Shown piece by piece: positions 8,958-13,615 of a DNA stretch of 13,615 nt. Numbering within the stretch: position 1 is the stretch's first letter; each line of letters starts with the position of its first letter. Source of the DNA: JBQTHP01 sp052389755 (GTDB lineage: Bacteria; Pseudomonadota; Gammaproteobacteria; Steroidobacterales; Steroidobacteraceae); contig JBQTHP010000081.1 of NCBI GenBank assembly GCA_052389755.1, positions 1 through 13,615 on the forward strand. Reading direction: 5' to 3'. Below the pieces are notes generated by a model that saw only the letters and a program-made list of their open reading frames with translations, did not search any database and had not been told where the DNA came from. Position numbers and translations under genes: made by a program.

Positions 8958-9343
8958 CCAGTCGCGCGCGCGAGCGCCTCCAGCCTCTCCAGCAGCTTGC
9001 TGCCGATGCCGCGCCCCTGCCAGCGGTCATCGACGACGAGCGCGAACTCGGCGACTCCTGGCGTCTCGCCCGGCGCAAAGCGCGCTTCGGCAATCTGCAC
9101 GCGCTGTCCGTGCTCGATCGCCACGACGATCAGCCCCACATGCCGGTAGTGGTCCACTCGCGTGAGTCGCTCGAGGAGCGAGGCGTGCGCGTCGGCGACC
9201 GCGCCGTGAAATCGATAGTAGCGGGACCGCTCCGACAGGCCGCGCACGAACGCGCGCGTCAATCCTTCGTCACCGGGGCACACGGGACGCGCGATCACTC
9301 GCTCGCCGCTCTCGAGCAGCCACTCTTCTGTGCGTGCAGCCAT
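8744..9343 (-). CDS. GNAT-family N-acetyltransferase
   Basis: A 199-residue acetyl-CoA-dependent N-acyltransferase. Seen: an N-terminal segment with LSERSRYYRFHG (36-47) typical of GNATs related to the acetyltransferase domain of Pat-type protein acetyltransferases; the central strand VAEFALVVDDRWQ (97-109) leading into the acetyl-CoA pyrophosphate loop QGRGIGSKLL (109-118); and the final GNAT elements VLRENRPMVRLARRCGF and YAGDPGLVRVDKAL. The last 30 residues or so, past Leu171, are an Ala/Arg-rich tail overlapping the 3' end of the glycosylase gene on the other strand. The start ATG 9343 follows GAGGA eight bases away. The substrate is unknown; a lysine-acetyltransferase role is conceivable from the Pat resemblance but unproven, and no acyl-CoA synthetase or cyclic-nucleotide domain is attached. 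It lies 151 bases downstream of ald on the same strand, after a hairpin-rich gap. Confidence 0.9.
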   Translation of the reverse strand: MAARTEEWLLESGERVIARPVCPGDEGLTRAFVRGLSERSRYYRFHGAVADAHASLLERLTRVDHYRHVGLIVVAIEHGQRVQIAEARFAPGETPGVAEFALVVDDRWQGRGIGSKLLERLEALARATGYVGLGGDVLRENRPMVRLARRCGFDVSEYAGDPGLVRVDKALAGAALEAAIPARRRAADDSVLTYGESRS

Positions 9344-9494
9344 CGCGTCCGTCCTCGCTTGCAGCCGAAAAACACGGCTGGCAGCGTAGAAGTACGCGAT
9401 GTTCTGAAAAACAGGACAGCGGCGGATTCAGTGTTCGCAAGCGCGAAACAGTGCGCGCTCGCGACCGTCTACCGGTAGCCGGCGTACCCGGCGG
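9344..9494. other. Structured ald-GNAT intergenic region with four hairpins
   Basis: This 151-base gap holds no gene but several inverted repeats. GTAGCC...GGCTAC (9475-9498) encloses the ald stop. GCAAGCGCG/CGCGCTCGC (9437-9462) pairs over nine bases with one G-U on the minus-strand RNA. GTTCTG/CAGGAC (9401-9417) has one G-U. CAGCCG/CGGCTG (9362-9380) is perfect. The last two present the same octamer, GAAAAACA on the plus strand (9367-9374 and 9406-9413), giving U-rich loops on the minus-strand RNA. No hairpin is followed by a U tract. It may end the ald message, form the GNAT leader, or both. Confidence 0.5.
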
Positions 9495-10604
9495 CTACGC
9501 CGCCTGGTACGCCCGGAACGGCAGCTCCAGGTCGCGGGCTACGGCTTCGTGGGTGATCACCCCTTCGTGCACGTTCAGCCCGCGCGCGAGATGCGGATCT
9601 CGCGCCAGCGCATCGCGCCAGCCAAGATCGGCGAGCGCGCGCACGAATGGCAGCGTCGCATTGGTGAGCGCAAACGTGGATGTGCGCGGCACCGCCCCGG
9701 GCATGTTCGTCACGCAGTAGTGAATGACGCCGTCGACCGTGTAGGTCGGATCTGCATGCGTCGTCGGGCGGCTCGTCTCGAAGCACCCGCCCTGGTCGAT
9801 CGAGATGTCCACCATCACCGCGCCGGTCTTCATGCGCTTGACCATCTCGCGCGTGACCAGCTTCGGCGCGGCGGCGCCGACCACGAGGACGGCGCCTATC
9901 ACGACGTCGGCATCGACGATCAGCTCCTCGATCGTCTCGGCAGTCGAATACGCCGTCTTCAGGCGATTGCCGAAGATCGAAGAGAGCTCGCGCAGGCGCT
10001 TGACCGAGCGATCGACCACAGTGACGTCGGCGCGCAGGCCGACGGCCATCTCGGTCGCGTGCGTGCCCGACACACCCCCGCCGAGCACCACGACTTTCGC
10101 CGGCGCAACGCCCGGCACGCCGCCGAGCAGCACGCCGAAGCCGCCGTTCGCCTTCTGCAGGCAGCTTGCAGCCACCTGCACGGACATGCGCCCCGCCACT
10201 TCACTCATCGGCGTGAGGAGCGGCAGCGATCCATCGGCCGCGGTCACCGTTTCATAGGCGATGGCGGTCGCCCCGGATGCCATCAGTGCGCGCGCCTGTT
10301 CGGGATCGGCCGCGAGATGCAGATAGGTGAAGAGAACCTGTCCCTTGCGCAGCATGCGCACTTCCGGAAGCTGCGGTTCCTTCACCTTGACGATCATGTC
10401 CGCGGCACGGAACACATCCGCCGCACTCGCGGCGATTTGCGCGCCCGCGGCCTTGTAGTGGGTATCGCCCAGACCAATGCCCTCTCCCGCGCGTGTCTCG
10501 ACGATGACTTCGTGGCCGTGCGCGACGAGCTCGCGTACGCCCGCCGGCACGAGCCCGACGCGATATTCGTGGATCTTTATTTCGCGAGGAACGCCGATGC
10601 GCAT
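9495..10604 (-). CDS. ald: Alanine dehydrogenase
   Basis: Interconverts L-alanine and pyruvate plus ammonia with NAD+/NADH in the cytoplasm; some homologues also reduce glyoxylate to glycine. Seen in 369 residues, a length standard for Ald: MRIGVPREIKIHEYRVGL with the substrate-binding Arg15, Lys75 in VKVKEP, His96 in TYLHLA, and Asp270 in DISIDQGG, all at the positions known for characterised Ald enzymes. The NAD-binding fold begins VVVLGGGVSGTHA (171-183), and NMPGAVPRTST is also the family sequence. The start ATG 10604 has GGAG six bases upstream (plus 10611-10614, within palindrome GGAGATCTCC); a longer in-frame extension to 10694 runs into the control region and looks non-coding. It is divergent from an Lrp/AsnC gene across 142 bases, the usual arrangement of ald with its own regulator. 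Confidence 0.97.
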   Translation of the reverse strand: MRIGVPREIKIHEYRVGLVPAGVRELVAHGHEVIVETRAGEGIGLGDTHYKAAGAQIAASAADVFRAADMIVKVKEPQLPEVRMLRKGQVLFTYLHLAADPEQARALMASGATAIAYETVTAADGSLPLLTPMSEVAGRMSVQVAASCLQKANGGFGVLLGGVPGVAPAKVVVLGGGVSGTHATEMAVGLRADVTVVDRSVKRLRELSSIFGNRLKTAYSTAETIEELIVDADVVIGAVLVVGAAAPKLVTREMVKRMKTGAVMVDISIDQGGCFETSRPTTHADPTYTVDGVIHYCVTNMPGAVPRTSTFALTNATLPFVRALADLGWRDALARDPHLARGLNVHEGVITHEAVARDLELPFRAYQAA

Positions 10605-10661
10605 GGAGATCTCCGGCCGGCTCGTGTGCTGGATGTGGGCCACTCTAGTCCCTGCCTCTTC

Positions 10662-10682
10662 GCAGCTGATTGACAAATCTGC
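10662..10682. promoter_or_regulatory. Candidate Lrp-type operator overlapping a -35-like hexamer
   Basis: In the 142-base ald/lrp divergent region, GCAG (10662-10665) and CTGC (10679-10682) form the arms of an imperfect 21-base palindrome around an AT-rich centre, GATTGACAAAT. This resembles the partly palindromic CAG-(AT-rich)-CTG pattern of Lrp-family sites but is longer than the 15-base E. coli consensus. The centre holds a perfect TTGACA (10670-10675) reading towards lrp; the matching -10 at 17 bases (ACGGAT) is poor. The site is where an autoregulating Lrp protein would be expected, but only one copy is clear. Confidence 0.35.
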
Positions 10683-10746
10683 GCTTCCTGACACGGATCA
10701 TGGCAGAATCTTGCGTGAGAACGCCTGTAGTCGCTGGAATCTGCAC

Positions 10747-11208
10747 ATGAAGCTCGACCGTACGGATCGCCTGATTCTCGACATCCTGCAGCGCGATGCG
10801 CGCATCACGAACGCGGCGCTCGCCGAAAAGACTCACCTGTCGGAGTCCGCGTGCCTGCGCCGCGTGCGCGCGCTCGAAACATCGGGACTCGTCGCCGGCT
10901 ATGGCGCGCGGCTGAACCAGGAGAAGGCCGGCTATCCCGTGAACGTGTTCGTCAACATCACGCTCGACCGTCAGGATCAGGCCGACCTCCAGGCCTTCGA
11001 AGCCGCCGTGCGCCGCATTCCCGAGGTGATGGAGTGCTATCTCATGACCGGCGACTACGACTACGTGGTGCGCGTCGTGGTCGCCGATACCGCCGACTTC
11101 GAGCGCGTGCACAGCCAGCACCTCACCCGCCTGCCGGCCGTCGCGCGCGTGCATTCGAGCTTCGCGCTGCGTACGGTGCAGAAGTCGCACGCGCTGCCGA
11201 TCCGCTGA
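10747..11208 (+). CDS. Lrp/AsnC-family transcriptional regulator (probable ald regulator)
   Basis: A 153-residue DNA-binding regulator. Seen: an N-terminal winged helix-turn-helix (about 4-60: LDRTDRLILDILQRDARITN, then LAEKTHLSESACLRRVRAL and GLVAGYGARLN) and a C-terminal RAM/ligand domain (about 65-140) with the GDYDYVV motif (102-108) that lies at the amino-acid-binding interface. The length is canonical for a one-domain-pair Lrp. Members divergent from ald, such as AldR and similar proteins, respond to alanine or other amino acids and activate or repress ald. That role is inferred here from position. The start ATG 10747 is chosen because LDRTDR is the usual beginning; a weak GGA lies eight bases upstream, and a longer frame from 10477 runs through the control region and ald. 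The UPF0126 gene follows after 14 bases and is probably co-transcribed. Confidence 0.93.
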   Translation: MKLDRTDRLILDILQRDARITNAALAEKTHLSESACLRRVRALETSGLVAGYGARLNQEKAGYPVNVFVNITLDRQDQADLQAFEAAVRRIPEVMECYLMTGDYDYVVRVVVADTADFERVHSQHLTRLPAVARVHSSFALRTVQKSHALPIR

Positions 11209-11222
11209 AACGAGCTTTTCGC

Positions 11223-11843
11223 ATGCACCCGGAATATGCGCTGCTGCAGCTGGGAACTCTCGTGTTCGCGATCACGGGTGTGCTCGGCGCCGCGCGCCAG
11301 AACATGGACGTCATGAGCTTCATCATCATCGGCGTGGTCACCGCGCTCGGCGGCGGCACGCTGCGCGACCTGATGCTCGACACGCGCCTGTTCTGGCTGG
11401 AGGACGTCGTGTACCTGTACGTGGCCACCGCCGCAGCGATCGCCACCTTCTTTTTCGAGCGGCGCTTTCGCGCCACCGAGCGTGCGTTCCTTTATCTGGA
11501 TGCGCTGGCGACCGCCCTGTTCACGGTGCTTGCGATCGACAAGACGCTCAGCCTCGGGTTCAGCCCGACGATCGCGGTCGTCATGGGCACGATCACGGGG
11601 ATCGCGGGAGGCATCATTCGCGACCTGCTCACGGGGCAGCCGACGATCCTGATGCGCCGGGAACTCTACATGACGCCGATCCTTCTCGGCGGCGCAGTCT
11701 ACGTCGCGCTGCGCCCGCCCGGCGCTCTCGCTGCCGCGCCTGCGGCCGTGGTCGCGATCCTGCTGATCACGGCGGTTCGCTTCGCGGCGATCCGCTTCGG
11801 ATGGGCGTTCCCCGACTGGCTGACCTACAGGCCGCTCAAATAG
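11223..11843 (+). CDS. UPF0126/TRIC-type membrane protein, possible amino-acid (glycine) transporter
   Basis: A 206-residue inner-membrane protein with about seven hydrophobic segments, of the YicG/YadS (UPF0126) family. Seen: an internal duplication in which each half carries a glycine-rich turn followed by Arg-Asp, VVTALGGGTLRDLMLDT (38-54) and ITGIAGGIIRDLLTGQP (124-140), plus the conserved FWLEDVVYLYVA and LYMTPILLGG stretches. The family is structurally related to TRIC cation channels. My recollection of published bacterial mutant-fitness work is that members were proposed to carry glycine; I cannot verify that here. Placement 14 bases after the Lrp-type regulator and beside ald fits an alanine/glycine role. 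The start ATG 11223 is the family's usual beginning; longer frames upstream overlap the regulator gene. Shine-Dalgarno is weak (GAG). The family call is firm, the substrate inferred. Confidence 0.88.
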   Translation: MHPEYALLQLGTLVFAITGVLGAARQNMDVMSFIIIGVVTALGGGTLRDLMLDTRLFWLEDVVYLYVATAAAIATFFFERRFRATERAFLYLDALATALFTVLAIDKTLSLGFSPTIAVVMGTITGIAGGIIRDLLTGQPTILMRRELYMTPILLGGAVYVALRPPGALAAAPAAVVAILLITAVRFAAIRFGWAFPDWLTYRPLK

Positions 11844-11941
11844 GAGCCTGTCCGACCCGGTCGCAACGCCCGCTTCACGCGCGCCATGTATGCTTGGCTG
11901 GGCATCGCCGCAACGCAGACCATGGTGCAGGATTCAGGACC

Positions 11942-13111
11942 GTGCCCAAACTATCCGCAGTCGAACCCAGCGCTCCCGCGACCACCGTCGTCGACGACGA
12001 CGGCCTGAGCCTGCCCGCGTGGATCTACCACGACCCTGCATTCTTCGAGCTCGAGAAGCGGACGATATTCCGGACGAGCTGGCAGCTGATCTGCCACGTG
12101 AACGACATCCCCGTGCCGGGCGACTATCACACGTTCGATTTCATGGGCGAAGCGGTCATCGCGTTACGTGGTGACGACGGTGCGGTGCGAGCTTTTCATA
12201 ACGTCTGCCGGCACCGCGCGTCGCGGCTGCTCGATGCAGGCAGAGGACATTGCGGCAGCCGCATCACCTGCCCGTACCACGCCTGGACCTACGCGCGCGA
12301 CGGCCGCCTCATCGCCGTGCCCCAACGCAGCACCTTCCCCGGGCTCGATCTCGAGCGCCATGGCCTCGCGCCCGTCGAGCACGAGATCTTTCTCGGGTTC
12401 ATCTTCGTGCGTTTCGAACCCGGGCTGCCGTCGGTGCGCGAGATGGCAGAGCCGTATCTCGCCGATCTCTCCGTCTACCAGATGGAGAAACTCGTCCCGC
12501 AGGGTCGCGTCACGCTGCGCCCTCGCGCCGTCAACTGGAAGAACGTGGCCGACAACTATTCCGACGGGCTGCACATCACGGTGGCGCATCCCGGACTCAC
12601 CCGGCTCTTCGGCCAGAGCTACGGCGTCGAGGCGCAGCGCTGGATCGACAAGATGTGGGGCACGCTTCGCGACACGCCCTCCTCCGCGTGGTCCGAGCGT
12701 CTCTATCAGCGACTGCTGCCGAACGTGGATCACCTTCCCGGGGAGCGGCAGCGCTCGTGGACCTATTTCAAGCTGTGGCCGAACGTCGCCTTCGACATCT
12801 ACCCGGATCAGATCGACTTCATGCAGTTTCTGCCCATCTCCGCGACCGAGACGCTGATCCGCGAGATTGCCTACGTGCACTCCGACACCCGCCGCGAAAT
12901 GCGCGCTGCGCGCTATCTCAACTGGCGTATCAACCGTCGCGTGAACCTCGAGGACAAGCGGCTCGTCGAACGCGTGCAGGCAGGCATGGCCTCGAGCAGC
13001 TACACCGTCGGCCCCTTGAGCGAAGGTGAAGTGTGCCTGCGCAGCTTCGCCCGCCGGATGCGAAAGCTGATTCCGGAGAGCCGACTGCCGACGCGGCCGG
13101 AGCGCGCGTGA
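11942..13111 (+). CDS. Rieske non-heme iron oxygenase, alpha (catalytic) subunit
   Basis: A 389-residue oxygenase component that would use electrons from a separate reductase to hydroxylate, dihydroxylate or demethylate an organic substrate. Seen: a Rieske [2Fe-2S] site, Cys89-x-His91 in NVCRHRA and Cys110-x2-His113 in TCPYHAWTY; then the catalytic domain with NWKNVADNYSDGLHITVAHP (198-217), where Asp208 is the bridging residue and His211/His216 the mononuclear-iron ligands. The third iron ligand should lie near KLWPNVAFDIYPDQIDFMQ (277-295) but I do not assign it. The subfamily resembles alpha-only enzymes acting on ring or quaternary-amine substrates; the substrate is unknown. The start is GTG 11942, with AGGA nine bases upstream; the nearby ATG 11922 is out of frame. 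No beta subunit, ferredoxin or reductase gene is visible nearby. It overlaps the next gene by GTGA. Confidence 0.93.
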   Translation: MPKLSAVEPSAPATTVVDDDGLSLPAWIYHDPAFFELEKRTIFRTSWQLICHVNDIPVPGDYHTFDFMGEAVIALRGDDGAVRAFHNVCRHRASRLLDAGRGHCGSRITCPYHAWTYARDGRLIAVPQRSTFPGLDLERHGLAPVEHEIFLGFIFVRFEPGLPSVREMAEPYLADLSVYQMEKLVPQGRVTLRPRAVNWKNVADNYSDGLHITVAHPGLTRLFGQSYGVEAQRWIDKMWGTLRDTPSSAWSERLYQRLLPNVDHLPGERQRSWTYFKLWPNVAFDIYPDQIDFMQFLPISATETLIREIAYVHSDTRREMRAARYLNWRINRRVNLEDKRLVERVQAGMASSSYTVGPLSEGEVCLRSFARRMRKLIPESRLPTRPERA

Positions 13112-13615
13112 CGAACAATTCCGGCTACCGACTTCCGACTTCCGCCCACCGGCCGGATAAGAGAAGGGCGTGGAAGCAAGCGGCGCCTTCGGTGCTGCTG
13201 GCCGGCATCATCGCGGCGGGCTGCTCGGAACCGCTCGCCGGCAATGGCGCAAACACTGGATCGCGCGACAGCGGCGCCCGAGAGGCGGTCGGTGTCGTCA
13301 CGGCGCTGCCCGTCATCCGTCCGCTGGGCGTCGAGATCGAGGCTGTCGGCACGGCGATCGCGAACGAAGCGGTGGAGATCACCTCGAAGATATCCAACAC
13401 GGTGACCTCGATCCGCTTCGATGAGGGCCAGCGGGTGCGCCGCGGCGCAGTTCTCGTGCAGCTCGACAGCGCGCAGGCGAGCGCCGAGCTGGCCGAAGCC
13501 CAGGCATCGCTTTAGGACAGCCGCAATCAGTACGCGCGCGGCAAGGATCTGTCGGTGCAGGAGGCCCTGTCCGCCGCCCAGCTCGATCATCTCGAGGCAG
13601 CTCTGAAGATGATCG
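13108..13615 (+). pseudogene. RND-type efflux periplasmic adaptor (membrane fusion lipoprotein), in-frame TAG, truncated by window end
   Basis: The 5' part of a HlyD/AcrA-type adaptor that links an inner-membrane RND pump to an outer-membrane channel. Seen: a basic stretch (DKRRAWKQ), hydrophobic SVLLAGIIAAG and a lipobox Cys39; the first half of the lipoyl-like domain with RPLGVEIEAVGTAIANEAVE (71-90) and the classic VTSIRFDEGQRVRRGAVLVQ (99-118), then LDSAQASAELAEAQASL. Codon 136 is TAG (13513-13515). The same frame then continues without interruption as DSRNQYARGKDL and ALSAAQLDHLEAALK to the window end, exactly the alpha-hairpin sequence expected next, so the stop interrupts a real gene. 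CAG to TAG is the simplest origin. The start GTG 13108 overlaps the Rieske gene's TGA by GTGA, suggesting coupling. Whether this is a true nonsense mutation or a sequence error cannot be told here. Confidence 0.82.

Noticed and set aside
9469..9478. Perfect 10-base palindrome CTACCGGTAG downstream of ald
   Set aside because: Short palindromes of this kind are common in GC-rich DNA; a single copy with no partner or known recognition context does not support a call.
11844..11941. Promoter or small gene between the UPF0126 and Rieske genes
   Set aside because: No open frame with a start signal and no clear promoter hexamers; TATGCT at 11888-11893 has no good -35 partner.

Overview
The window is a GC-rich, densely coded stretch of bacterial chromosome with short intergenic gaps. 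Coding frames have strongly G/C-biased third positions, which explains the many long antisense shadow frames. The gene content suggests Pseudomonadota, and I lean towards Gammaproteobacteria: a paired FadA/FadB beta-oxidation operon, a lipobox BON-domain protein, a periplasmic L,D-transpeptidase, a divergent Lrp/alanine dehydrogenase pair and an RND-type periplasmic adaptor. I cannot place it below class from the sequence alone. I see no tRNA, rRNA, CRISPR array, insertion sequence, integrase or phage gene. No gap between genes exceeds about 300 bases; the largest is 151 bases.

Layout. (1) 22-2459, minus strand: a LysM/YkuD L,D-transpeptidase overlapping by one base a DASS-family anion:sodium symporter. 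(2) 2569-2961, plus: a small BON-domain lipoprotein with a strong Shine-Dalgarno. A 12-bp perfect hairpin separates it from the next, convergent operon. (3) 3005-7132, minus: a ComB-like phosphatase gene carrying a net +1 frameshift, then fadA (thiolase), then fadB (hydratase/dehydrogenase), tightly packed. (4) 7191-8957, plus: an LACTB2-like metallo-beta-lactamase-fold hydrolase followed by an AAG/MPG-type 3-methyladenine DNA glycosylase. The glycosylase's long C-terminal tail runs antisense into the next gene. (5) 8744-10604, minus: alanine dehydrogenase, a hairpin-rich 151-base gap, then a GNAT acetyltransferase. (6) 10747-11843, plus: an Lrp/AsnC regulator divergent from ald, then a UPF0126/TRIC membrane protein 14 bases downstream. 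(7) 11942 to the end, plus: a Rieske non-heme iron oxygenase overlapping by four bases a lipoprotein membrane-fusion (efflux adaptor) gene. That adaptor gene is broken by an in-frame TAG and runs off the window.

How the genes fit together. Ald, the Lrp regulator and the UPF0126 protein look like a small amino-acid (alanine/glycine) utilisation module. FadA and FadB are successive beta-oxidation enzymes that normally form one complex, with a ComB-like phosphatase unexpectedly heading their operon. The rest are individual envelope, transport and repair genes.

I do not see an obviously new defence or mobile system. The points most worth checking are the two apparent coding lesions (ComB-like frameshift, adaptor nonsense codon), the antisense overlap of the glycosylase and acetyltransferase genes, the ald-lrp-UPF0126 module and the structured ald-GNAT gap.
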